From positions 4,253 to 68,252 of the forward strand of contig DF236983.1 in the NCBI GenBank assembly GCA_000708835.1: DNA of 64,000 bases, given 5' to 3'. How positions within the stretch are numbered: the first letter of the stretch is position 1; every line of letters starts with the position of its first letter. This DNA is from Klebsormidium nitens (lineage: Eukaryota > Streptophyta > Klebsormidiophyceae > Klebsormidiales > Klebsormidiaceae). The translations under genes were made by a program, and so were the position numbers. Under the pieces are notes generated by a model that ran no database searches, was not told the origin of the DNA, and saw only the letters and a program-made list of their open reading frames with translations. Below, in pieces: positions 54,001 through 64,000 of the stretch.

Positions 54001-57000
54001 GCCTCGGCTTTGCGGCGGCCTACAAGGCCAGCGAGCCGTTCGCAGAGGTGCAGCGGGTGGTGGAGAGCCCCGAGCTGAACCGCGAGATCGGGCTGTTTGG
54101 AGCCAAGCCGCTGGGGCTGCTCCTCGAGGACGGGAAAGTGCCCGGTGAGTGCATAAGCCCCTGCGATCTTTGCGCGCATCAAAGAGATGCGTGTTATGCG
54201 AGTGCCAAGCGGAAGTGACGGCCATTGAGCTGTTGAGGTGGCACCAAAAAGAAACAGAGACGCCAAGTGGTCTTCACTCGGTTGAATCTTTGACGGCTCA
54301 CAAAAGGAAACTTTACTTGATTCGGATGGTGCTTTTAGAGTTTTCCCGCCGATTCATCTCTTCGACGTTGGACTGTTCAAACAGTTTCTGCTCTTTTGAA
54401 TGCGGATTGCCCTGCTTCACGTGTATTCCGGCTTGGCGCTCAAGTGTGCCGCTCAAATGCCTCGGAATTGCTTCAACCTCTCTTTCTAGGACCAGGCGCA
54501 ACTTGAAGATCATCCGGCCCTTCACTTGCTCTGCTTCTCAATCATTCAAGATTCGCGTGGCCATGTGGGTATGCCAGTCCTGATTCTTAGAGCAGAGCGT
54601 GCTGCCATCTGATCGGCAACCCCGATCTTACTCTAGATCCTCAGAATTGAATTCAAGGCAAAGTCTTTGCATGAATAAACAACCATTCAAACAGGAAGAA
54701 GAACCTGTCTCATTTCTTCGCCCAGCTGCTCTTCCCGTCATCGCCTCCTTGGACCCCTCCGGCAGCCTGGCCGCCGCTTCTGTCGTCAGCACGGACAAGG
54801 CCCAGCCCGGGGACGCCGTGACCGCCGTCTCCGGACCGTCCGGCAGCCTGGAGTATCTGGCGCTCAAAGACTCGGACGTCCGGACTGCGTCCGCAGTGGA
54901 GGGGCTCCTCGAGGCGTCGATGGACCCCGTGCGGCTGCAGGTGCAGCGGCCGGTCAATAAGGTAAGCGTGCAATGACGTCACCATCAACCTCAGTGGTGA
55001 TTGTCGTTACGAGCTCAACGACGCTAAACAACCAAGCACAATATGACCTGCTCCGCACCTCAACCCATGCTAACACCCCTACTAAGCGGACCCGTCCTTG
55101 GCAAGTTCGATAAACCGACTGGTGGCTCGCTTGGTCCAGCTTCGTCCAAGCCTCGCTGACTCCCCTCTAATAGGACGCCAAACAGTCTAGATTCTGGAAT
55201 TCTCGACTGGGCCGAATCCCTGTTTTCTGAACGAAAAACAAGAGACACGTAACTGAGTAACTTTGAGCGACTCAAAATTCTCTCGTCCGCCGGAACCATA
55301 CACCGTGAATCAAGCCTTCCAATCGGAACGTCTCAATGGGAGCCCGTTAATGAGTCTGCAATTCCAATTTTCTGACTGCTCCATATGTGCCTTTCCGTGT
55401 CCAGGAGGTGGGCTCCGAGTGGGCGACCTTCCTGTCCCGGGAGTTCGTGCAGCCAGTCTGGGAGAACACCAAGACCGTCTTCCGCCGCCAGTTCAAGGTC
55501 GCCATTCGCAACACCGTCTTCCTCTACGCCAGGCTCTTCCAGGTACGGGCACCGAAGCGTTGGCTGCGGAATTTGGGTCATATAGAGGAAGATAAGAAAC
55601 TGAGAGAAGAAACTGATCAGGGGAATATGTTGAGAGGCTCAAACATTTTCGGACGGGGCCACCATGTGACGCTTTCAGTCGTGTTGTTGTGCGAAATTCG
55701 CCGAGATTGTCTGCTCTTGTCCGCATCGATAATATGTGATAGGAGCACTTTACTGTTGTAGTGACTTCTCTAGACAAGCGACAAGGGAGGATAAAGCCAT
55801 TCATCGTCAAGCACTCCAACAATCCCCCTCGTCATTCTGCCATCTTGGTGGTAACCTTCTATTACTGGACGTCTTCCAAGCAGATTGATATCCTCACCTT
55901 CCCCCTCATCAAGCCTTATATCAACACGTTTCTAAAAGCACTACTGTCTGCCATTGCCCCGTCAAACCCGCTAGGCTTCCCCCGCAGGTGTTGGTGCTGG
56001 GCACGTTCACGGGCACGGTGTTTTACCAGATCTCCAAGAATCCGACGCAGACGGACATGGACCTGCGCAAGTCGATCTCTTTCATCGCCGTGCTGGCAAT
56101 GGCGCTCGGCGCTATGGCGCAGATCCCCAGCCAGATTGACGAGCGAGTGGTGAGCTGGGAACGGAAGGGAACGGAACGGTCTGGTGCTGAACGGAAGAAA
56201 GTGAAATGGACTTGTGCTCAACGCATCCATCCTTTCAAGATGGCGGAGAGTCGGGACACGACCAGCCTGTCTGGGCTCCGACTTTTGTATCCCGCTACAC
56301 AATACAAAGCGCTCGGAAACTTTGTTCCACTGCCCTTTGGAACAAGTCCATGATGACAAACGGCCTTGAACGTTGAGCAGACTGCGTCTCTGGCGAAAGC
56401 AAAAGATAGCCCTGGTATCCACCGGTATTATCTTCATTGCCACGGCATACTAAATCTGAGGTTTCGCAGGTGTTCTACAAGCACCACGACGCCCGCTTCT
56501 TCCGAGCCAAGGCATACGCTATGGCGCTCGTGATTGCGGGCATCCCGTTCAGCTTCATGGAGGTGAGGCGTCCAAACTATTGTCTTGAGTCAGCCAAGGA
56601 AGGACGTGGCTTCAAGTCAACCGGATGACCTCCTTGGTTCTTGCTGCTTTCGGCTTCGATGATCGGTTGGATAGCGTTCTTGTGAGCCTTTGTGAAATCC
56701 TATTTAGCTGGGGGACGTGACAGTCAGCTCGTGCCTGTTTGTTGGAGGAGTTTATGGATGAGGGCTCACCAGCAGCAGCACGTCCCCTGCAGAACAGTAT
56801 CACTACACCAGGGCGAATCAACGTAACCTCAAAAGTCAGCAAGTCTCACATATTTGGAGCATGCCCCGTTATCTGACCACGCTTCGACAGCCCTCACCGC
56901 ATCATCAGGCAGAAGAAGTGCCACTAACGCTTTGACAATGCCGGTCCACTTTGGCGACTCTGAATACTTAGAAGTCCGAAATCTTGACGCTCTACAACCC

Positions 57001-60000
57001 TCCAGAAATTGGACATACTTTGAATGTTTTGCAGATTATCGTGTACTGCCCGTTGCTGTACTTCTTGACTGGCCTGAGCCTGGAGACGAATGGCGCGCAC
57101 TTCTTCATCTTCCTGCTCATCGTGTTCGTGGCCGCGCTCTTCGGCTCCGCGCTCGTGCGCCTTCTCGCCGCCATCTCGCCGTCCAGAGAAGCCGCGGGCG
57201 GCCTCGCAGGTGGGCGTCCGAACAGCTTCTCACGTAGCTCTGTGCGTCCGAACACGATCTTGTGTGTGTTTGAACGGTGCATTTCTGCCTCGCAGAGCTG
57301 ATTGTGGATTTCAGGGGCAATGTGCTGCATCGGACGGTGACCTTGTGCTCGAACGAGGATAATGCGCGTCAGTGTCTTTGTTTGCGAGCGGTAACTTGTG
57401 CGTCTTAACGGTGGCATTCTGATTCTGATCGGATGTGTTCTACCGCGTCGAGATAGTCGTCCATGCGTCTAAAGGGGATCCTGATCGCGTTGAATTGCAT
57501 AGATTCGCGTCTCGACGGCCATACGCAGTGCGTTTAGAAGGTCACATGGGATGCCCGTCAGCGTATGCAGAGCCAGCGCTTGCGTATGAGCAGGGTCATG
57601 GGCTCATCTAACGGCCAGAAATTGTCCGCCAGGCCCTAGCCGGAACTCCGTCGGGAGCGGAATCAACCCTTTGACACGTCTCGTTCAATCTTCTAGCGTA
57701 AGGATTCAGCTATAAGTCCGACACTGTAGACTGTCAAGTTGAAGTCGTAGAATCTCCAGCCTATCTTGTGTTTGAACTCCTAGTCCGGTTGCATCCGGTA
57801 CAACTCAGAACTTTTAAGTCCCTTGCCGTGTCGGGGTCCTTTTTCGTCTTTTTACAATTCCTTTTCTTTGATTGTGCTCAGGTCTGTTCGTCATCCTGCT
57901 CTTGCTCTTCTCGGGCTTCCTCATCGTAAAGAACAAGATCCCCCCATGGTGGTGAGTCCCAGCTCGTTTCTTTCTGTTTTTGTTTTTCCTTTCTTTTCTC
58001 CTTTACTTTCTTCCTTTCGTTTTTCTTTTTGATTCTCCCGCTTCCCTCCTGATCAAAACGCGTTGAATGCCCTAACAATGAGCAGTCACGAAGTTTTTGG
58101 ACTATTCAACACGCGAAAGAGGGAAGATGCCATGGTGCCTGCATTGCTAATCCAGATTGTTTCAGCTGCCTGTCTTTCAGACACTGGCTTGCCTGACTGC
58201 ACCCCAGTACCGCAGGAACCCGCGGAGCTGACGTCGCTGCTGACGTCTTTTTCTCCATCGTATTTCCCACCCCCAGGATCTGGTTCTACTACATCAACCC
58301 GCTGCAGTACGCCTACACGTCGATCGTCCTCAACGAATTTCTCTCGGGTACCTACGACTACCCCTGCAGCGATCCACGTGTCGACCTGGCAACCGCTTCT
58401 TTCTGCCGCGGCAAGCCGGACACGAGTGTTGCGGAAGCGTACTTGGCAATCTACAAGTTCCCCAAAGGTTTCGGCCAAGTCTGGCTGGGCATCGGCGTGC
58501 TGTTCGCGTTCTACGTCTTCTTCACGATCCTCACCTTCATTGCCATGGAGAAAGTCAGGTGGGCTCATTGTGCTCGAGGGTTTGGCAGGGCTTTGACGCT
58601 CGACGTTCAAATACTCCGACGTTTTAACGCTAGCAGCAATTCAAGGGCCCTTTCGAAGAGAATAGCGCACAATCTCAAACCTTCGGAGATTGATACAGGC
58701 GCTTCTGCTTTGCACCACCCAACTGAAGCCGCTTGGAAGTACTACTAGCCGCTATGGTAGCTCATGCGAAGGCACGAGAAGGCTTCTGCTCTGTCCAGCT
58801 TTACTTCCTTATCGCAGGCGGACCTAGTTTTTAGCAGATTGAGGAAATAGAGCGAGCGGCATCGTACGTCAACTGATTCAACTCTCCGCGTAAATTCTCG
58901 TTTGCAGGTTCCCCGACCAGAAGAACCCCCCCGCGCTCGCACCCTCCCGGCAAAAGAAGATGGTGATGCAAACGAGGCCGCCCCCGAAGCCATCGAAGCC
59001 GCCCCGACTGCTTCGACAGTGCACTCTGGCAATGGCGCCAACGGCGCTACAAACGGTCGGGAGATCGAAGTGAGCAACGGCGGTGATGTGGAGCTGGGCG
59101 AACTGCCTGCCGGGGCCAAGTCCCCGGTGAAGTCCTCCGGGCTGGCGTTCCTGCCCATTACGCTCTCCTTCCACGACATCGTGTACGAGGTAACTCTCCG
59201 ACCCTTGGCTGCAAATTCTGACAAATTCTTGACAAATCTTGGCCAGGTAACCAAAGATGGAGGCGCGGCGGAGAAGAGAAAACTCGTAAACAGCACAAAG
59301 GTATCGGTGGCTCTGTGCTCGACTGTGAACCCCTCCAAACGTAAGGAGGCAGCAAGTGCGACCAGCCTCATCCCTGGATCTTGGGGGGTGCCCGCGAGTT
59401 TGAGGAGTTGTCTATCATTGATGAGCGTTTTCGTACTTAGGCTCCCCCTGTCCATTGAATCCACTCCAACGCTCCCCTCGGCCGAAGGCTTTGACGGCTG
59501 TCTGCAGACTGCATCGAGGCGGCCAGGTTTGACATACTCTGCGATTCTCCTTCAAGCCAACGGCTCTCGCACTGATCTCTTCGCCCCGGTTGTCCAGATC
59601 GACGTCCCGGGCGCGTCCGAGCCTCGCGTGCTGCTTAACTACGTGTCTGGTTACGCAAAACCGGGCACCATGACGGCGCTCATGGGCAGCTCGGGGGCGG
59701 GCAAGACGACTCTGCTGGACGTGCTGGCCGGGCGGAAGACAACCGGGCGGATCCGGGGGGACATCCTGATTAACGGCTACCCGAAAGTGCAGGAGACGTT
59801 CGCCCGGGTGATGGGGTAAGGTCACCGGGGGATCGTTTTTTACAGGAGTGCTCACTCGTCGGCACCTCTCAAACTTGTCCGCTGTATTCTGTTGCGAACG
59901 CGTTCTTTGGGAATTAGAACGCCGGCCTCCTTCAGTTTCCCAGTCGGAATGCAAATATGTCTGAGCTTATGGAAACTCCCCCTTCTCTTCGGCTACTGCA

Positions 60001-63000
60001 GATTGCCGTTTCCATCATATCCACTTCCATCTCAAAGCCCACCTTAAAGTAGGATCCAGTTCTTTATGCTTCGGTCCAAAAGCCCGTTATTCGTAACCCC
60101 GTGACTCGTGACCCATACTCAAAATCGTAACCATGACCGTAACCTGTTATCTGTAATCCGTAGAATCAAGATTCCTGATCCTGCGACCTTCCCAAGAGGT
60201 ACTGCAAGCAGAACGACATCCACACGCCATACGCACCGTTCGAAGTCCCTTTACTGCTTTCACAAATCGCTCTTTTCGTGCCCTGAAAGCGTAATTCCAG
60301 TTTTAGCAATTCTTTTAATCCTCAAAATCTGCTGTTTTTCAGTTACTGCGAGCAGAACGACATCCTCACACCGTCCGCTTCCGTCTCAAAGCTTCATCCT
60401 AACCCACAACTCAGTCCCTTATGCCGAAAACCCAGTGTTTGCAGAACTTTAAGACCCTAACCCTGACACCCTAATCCTGCGAACTTTCTCCCCAGCCACC
60501 GCAAGCAGAACGACATCCACGCACCATCCGCTCTTGTCTCGAACCCCACAACTCGTCCTTTTATGCCCTAACCCAAAACCCCTGAAACCCTAACCTTACC
60601 ACCCTGTTTGATTTCAATTATTGCGAGCAGAACGACATCCACACGCCTTAACCGACCATGTTGAAAGCTAAGCCTTCCTCACGCCTCGCCCATGTCTAAG
60701 TTTCACATTGAACTCACAGACCTAAAAGCGCTAAACCCCTGAAAACTGTGTGTCCAGTTACTGCGAGCAGAACGACATCCACACGCCGTACGCGACAGTG
60801 TACGAGTCGCTCCTCTTCAGCGCGCACCTGCGGCTGCCGCGCACCACCACCCCCGCGCAGCGCATCCAGTTCGTCAAGGAAGTGATGGACCTGCTGGAGC
60901 TGTGGCCCCAGGCGAACGATCTGGTGGGCTTCATCGGATCGGGGGGGCTCAGCGTCGAGCAGGCCAAGCGGCTCACCATCGGCGTGGAGCTGGTGAGGAC
61001 ACGTGGCGGCCTGTCGTTGGTTGCATGGGCGGAGTAGAGGTAGCAGTATGAGCGTGGTAATTGGAATTTTGCAACGCGTATTGGAGTGGAATGAAGCAGA
61101 CATGAAGTCCAAGGAGGTAGAATCACTTGCCTCCAGGGGTAACATATCGTGGGTGAGGTTACGGGTGTACTTTCGCTCGTAAAGAAGGACCTGTGAGAAG
61201 AGGCTCTGACCTGAGACCGGTGGGAAGACTGACGAGTTGGCGCTTTGTCTTGCAGGTATCGAACCCTTCCGTCCTTTTCCTCGGTAAGACCTTACTCTTA
61301 GCTTACAGCTTGCATCAGATGGCAGAAGCTTCTGAACAATCCGACATTGCGATGACGGACACCCAACATCAGAATCTCTTTACACTGCCTTCACCGCATG
61401 ATAGGCTGTGTCGGTGCCTGGAATCCAGATGTCCGCGATCCGGAAAAAGGTTCTTGGTAGACTGCTTTCGTCTCCAGATAGTCGACTTGCAAATAATGGT
61501 GATTGCCTTGCTTATCCCGATTCTCAACCAATCTTTGTGTATTCGTCTTACTCGACCATTTACCTTTGAAGCCAAAGTTGCTCAGATTTTGTTGGAAGGT
61601 CATTCAGCCTGCCTCTTCACAGAAATCAGCGGTCACCGGTCTCGTGCCAATTTGACAGAGTCAAGGAGGGCCTTAGCCAAGCCTTCGCCAAACTTCATCA
61701 GACCAGCGGTAAGCTTTAAATCAAACCCTTGCAGATGAGCCCACGTCGGGGTTGGACAGCCGCGCCGCGCAGCGGGTCATCACGGGGATCCAGAACATCG
61801 TCTCGACTGGGCGCAGCGTTATCTGCACCATTCACCAGCCGAGCCGTCGCCTGTTCCTGGCCTTCGACAATCTGCTGCTTCTCAAGCGGGGAGGGGAAGT
61901 CGCTTTCTTTGGGGAGTTGGGCTTTGAGAGCAAGAACCTGCTGGTGAGAGGACAGACTGACGGTGCTTTTCTGTTGGGAGAGAGTCAACGGCACTTTCGT
62001 CCCTGCGCAACATATACATATTGAAGAGCTCCTCGCGAGAATACTCCGTTAGGAGCTATAACACAGTCGGTCGCTAAAAGCAGGAATGGTCGAGGTTGAG
62101 GAGCAGTCTAATTTCAGGAGCGGCGCGTTTCGCATATGAGTAGAGCTCATTCGAAGGTTGGGTTAGCGTACTCTATTTGACACTGGTGCAGGCCTTGCAA
62201 GTCCTTTATACAAGCCAGGAAGCTCGGAACCGAGCCGCTAAACCGGAACCTCAACAACGGAAAGAGCAGAAGGACCGCAGCACGTCTAGTGCCACCTTCC
62301 GTGTGATCCGGAACCTATTTTGAATATATGCTAGCTCACCACGTCGCCGCAATTCCCCGCAGGCGTACTTTGAGTCGCTGCCCGGCGTGCCCAAGTGCGG
62401 CGACCACCAGAACCCGGCCACGTACATGCTGGAGGTCATCGGCGCCGGCATCGGCCACGACGCGCTGCGCGACTTTGCGCTCGATTTCAAAAACAGGTAA
62501 TGCGCATCTATAGTAGCGGCCCTGATGTACTCAGCAAAAATGACGTGCACCCCGTGTCGGTCGTTGTTATGGTATCCACTGGTTATGCAGCAGTTCGCTG
62601 ACGAAGCGGGCTTGACGGGCGTGACACGTCAAAGATGCCACATCTCGAGCCGCTTTTTGGGCACTCCGAGAGCTCATGCTGACGCAAGCCTGCCGGAGTA
62701 CCAACGCCCGAGCCTACTCCTACTCTGATCTTTGGGCTCGTGGGTTGTCAAGCTGCCGCCATGGCTTTTCGCTGACAATGCTTCCAAAGGGCGACTCTGA
62801 CATTGATTCGCGTGATGCATGCCATGTCACATCCAGATTGGCGTGCTGACGTCTCTCTAAGTAACTCTGTGCTGACGTCATGTCCCCCCGTTCTGCAGCG
62901 AGTTGGCCGAGTTGAACTACGAGGAGCTGGAGCAGCTGCGGTGGTCCGCCGGGAAGGCTGGCCCCAACATCACGGAGAAGGGCTACGCGGCGGAGTGGGG

Positions 63001-64000
63001 CCTCATCGCGCGCCAGGTGCTGCTGCGCATGCAGACCACCTACTGGCGCAACGTCAGCTACGTGAGCACCGCTTTCTCTCGCGCCCCTAGTTTCGGTAGG
63101 GCCGCTCTTTCTCGCCTCGACTTTGTGTAGGGTCACTTTCTCATCAGAGTCGGCTGCGCACGCAGACCAACTATTGGGTAACGTCAGCTACATAAGCGCC
63201 GCGACCTCTATTAATGGCTTCAATTTTCAATCAGTGAATTATGCGTGAAGTTTGTTCCTAATGGATACAGAATTCGAGAGCAGGTTCGTACTGAATGCAC
63301 TAGTTGTCATGCTGGGCAGTAGTTTCTTCCACTTGTAACCACCGAGTCTCAACGAAATCCATCAAAACCACTCGAGAACAGGTTCACAGGGACTATTCGG
63401 TCCTGTTGCTTCTCATTCCCGCAGAACTTCGGCCGCATCAAGTTTGCGTTCATCTTGGGCGGGTCGCTGAAAAGCATCAATACCTGTTTCAAATCGCTAA
63501 CTCTCTTCTAAAGTTCAAACCCTAAACTCGTTCATTTTCCTATTTCCCGCAGAGCTTCGGCCGCATCATGTTCGCGATCATCCTTGGCGTGTTGCTGGGC
63601 AGCATCTTCTGGCTGGTCAAGTACGACACCGTGGCGGGCGTCGCCTCGCGCACCGGCATGATCTACATCTCCGTCGTCTTCTACTCGGTGAGGGGGATCC
63701 CTCTCTTATCTCCTTTCGTGCAGTGCCCTTCAAAATCGATCCCATACCGGGGTCTTCAGCCGAAATCGCGCACAGGAGCCGCCCTGCGTATTGGCGTGCT
63801 TTACATTTGATGCGTATGCCATTTGTCTCATATTGTTGATGTGGTCATTTTCAAAGCTCGAGCGCGGTCGAGCGGCGTGCGGTCGAGCGGCGAGCCTCCT
63901 GTCCTTGAGGATGTTAGATCGTTCGATCTGCCACCTCAAAGCAAGTGCATCGTTCCCGCTCCCTTCCGCGCGCAAGTTCGAGATTCAAACGGTTGCAAAG
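48076..64000 (+). CDS. Full-size ABCG (PDR-type) ABC transporter, 3' end beyond window (25 exons seen)
   Basis: ATP-driven membrane exporter of lipids or small hydrophobic compounds. Exons: 48076-48378, 49141-49274, 49652-49778, 50345-50485, 50942-51025, 51408-51524, 51970-52117, 52491-52704, 53178-53360, 53900-54144, 54726-54961, 55405-55542, 55988-56149, 56470-56562, 57035-57209, 57882-57951, 58277-58553, 58908-59189, 59598-59815, 60758-60992, 61256-61283, 61735-61943, 62363-62496, 62899-63061, 63553-63687. These 1417 codons are in frame; the window ends inside the next intron. The order NBD1-TMD1-NBD2-TMD2 is the reverse domain order of PDR proteins. NBD1: Walker A GPPGCGKS (252-259), signature VSGGERHR, Walker [18 protein letters not shown]2: Walker A GSSGAGKT (1073-1080), signature [11 protein letters not shown], then [18 protein letters not shown]. 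The N-terminus has a five-Gln run. The exon 8 start is set by reading phase (52529 has a good acceptor but the wrong phase). Confidence 0.92.
48763..48803. repeat. Perfect 20-bp tandem duplication in ABCG intron 1
   Basis: CAGCTACCACTCAAGTGTTT occurs at 48763-48782 and again, one base later, at 48784-48803. The copies are identical, so the event is recent or the repeat is actively maintained. No splice site is included. Confidence 0.9.
50474..50630 (+). repeat. Four tandem copies of the exon-4 donor boundary (exon echoes)
   Basis: The true boundary is TTCCACATACTG followed by GTGAGT (donor after 50485). Diverged copies follow with a period of about 40-43 bp: TTCTACGTACCGGTCAGG (50517), TCACGTACTCGGCAGG (about 50560) and TTCCGCATACTGGTGAGG (50599). 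The fourth keeps an intact donor after 50610. Using it would add 125 bases and shift the frame. Between copies, GAGATAACCC recurs. Confidence 0.85.
59190..59597 (+). other. Stop-free intron with length a multiple of three (exitron-like)
   Basis: The intron between ABCG exons 18 and 19 is 408 bp (136 codons) and stays open in the host frame, so exons 18-19 plus intron form one continuous frame from before 58908 to 59819. Family comparison calls for its removal: DIVYE should join [13 protein letters not shown], just before the second Walker A. Clear GTAACT donor and CCAG acceptor are present. If retained it would insert 136 residues ahead of NBD2. Confidence 0.6.
60198..60790 (+). repeat. Tandem array of exon-20 acceptor boundaries (five copies including the real one)
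   Basis: The true exon 20 begins at 60758 with TTACTGCGAGCAGAACGACA. Similar starts occur upstream in the same intron at about 60199 (ACTGCAAGCAGAACGACATC), 60343 (TTACTGCGAGCAGAACGACA with an intact preceding TTTTTCAG), 60496 (CCACCGCAAGCAGAACGACA after CCCCAG) and 60618 (TTATTGCGAGCAGAACGACA after CAA). Spacing is about 144, 154, 121 and 140 bp. Copies stay similar for 30-50 bases into the exon, then hit stops or frameshifts. Each unit also carries some flanking intron sequence. Confidence 0.92.
63151..63202 (+). repeat. Copy of the exon-24 donor boundary (exon echo)
   Basis: CGCAGACCAACTATTGGGTAA and ACGTCAGCTACATAAGCGCC repeat the end of exon 24 (ATGCAGACCACCTACTGGCG and ACGTCAGCTACGTGAGCACC), 130 bp downstream of it. 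The donor GT is lost (TACATAAGC), so it should be silent. Confidence 0.85.
63417..63485 (+). repeat. Copy of the exon-25 acceptor boundary (exon echo, decoy exon)
   Basis: CCCGCAGAACTTCGGCCGCA at about 63418 repeats the true acceptor CCCGCAGAGCTTCGGCCGCA (exon 25 starts 63553). The copy continues for about 60 bases as [13 protein letters not shown] beside the real [13 protein letters not shown], offset 128 bp. The acceptor is intact, but no donor follows and the frame later stops, so it is called a decoy. Confidence 0.88.

Noticed and set aside
61193-61738. 181-codon plus-strand open frame across ABCG exon 21 and its intron
   Set aside because: It is exon 21 read on into intron 21; the family sequence requires splicing to 61735, and the intron length (451) is not a multiple of three.
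63425-63485. Alternative first part of ABCG exon 25 (mutually exclusive exon)
   Set aside because: Good acceptor but no donor; the frame runs on to a stop and key residues differ, so it is a decoy copy, not an exon.

Overview
The window is nuclear DNA from a green-lineage eukaryote, not a prokaryote. Every recognisable gene is split into many short GC-rich exons joined by GT-AG introns, mostly 150-700 bp (one or two are GC-AG). The closest recognisable relatives are plant proteins: the plant-specific arginine methyltransferase PRMT10, a plant beta-amylase, type II peroxiredoxin, plant-style MED20, a peroxisomal-type M16 protease and a full-size PDR/ABCG transporter. Gene spacing, exon GC bias and intron length suggest a streptophyte alga (Klebsormidium-like) or an early land plant. 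This organism call is inference only.

Layout: (1) 1-504 holds a possible coiled-coil terminal exon, + strand, weak. (2) 1843-16460, minus, a complete 20-exon insulin-degrading-enzyme-type M16 metallopeptidase (about 1018 aa). (3) 17669-27191, plus, a 22-exon secretory multi-thioredoxin-fold protein related to PDI/P5 (746 aa). (4) 29272-33864, plus, a 5-exon beta-amylase (600 aa) with a plastid-like N-terminus. (5) 35329-39896, minus, PRMT10 (9 exons, 376 aa). (6) 40419-40692, a non-autonomous inverted-repeat transposon (MITE). (7) 41077-42747, plus, a two-exon type II peroxiredoxin (164 aa). (8) 43881-47175, minus, Mediator subunit MED20 (6 exons, 218 aa). (9) 48076 to the window end, plus, a full-size PDR/ABCG transporter: 25 exons seen, 1417 codons, 3' end outside the window.

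The genes form head-to-head pairs sharing short upstream regions (M16/PDI-like, PRMT10/peroxiredoxin, MED20/ABCG) alternating with tail-to-tail pairs. They do not form a pathway. They are ordinary housekeeping functions: proteolysis, protein folding, starch breakdown, histone/protein methylation, peroxide removal, transcription and transport.

The most unusual signal is structural. Several introns carry degenerate tandem copies of the neighbouring exon-intron boundary ('exon echoes'), at offsets of about 110-160 bp (or multiples). They occur in at least five places in two unrelated genes, M16 and ABCG. Other introns carry tandem duplications without exon sequence. This looks like a recurrent local duplication process that lengthens or creates introns and leaves decoy splice sites. 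All exon boundaries given here were read by eye from splice motifs, reading phase and family similarity.
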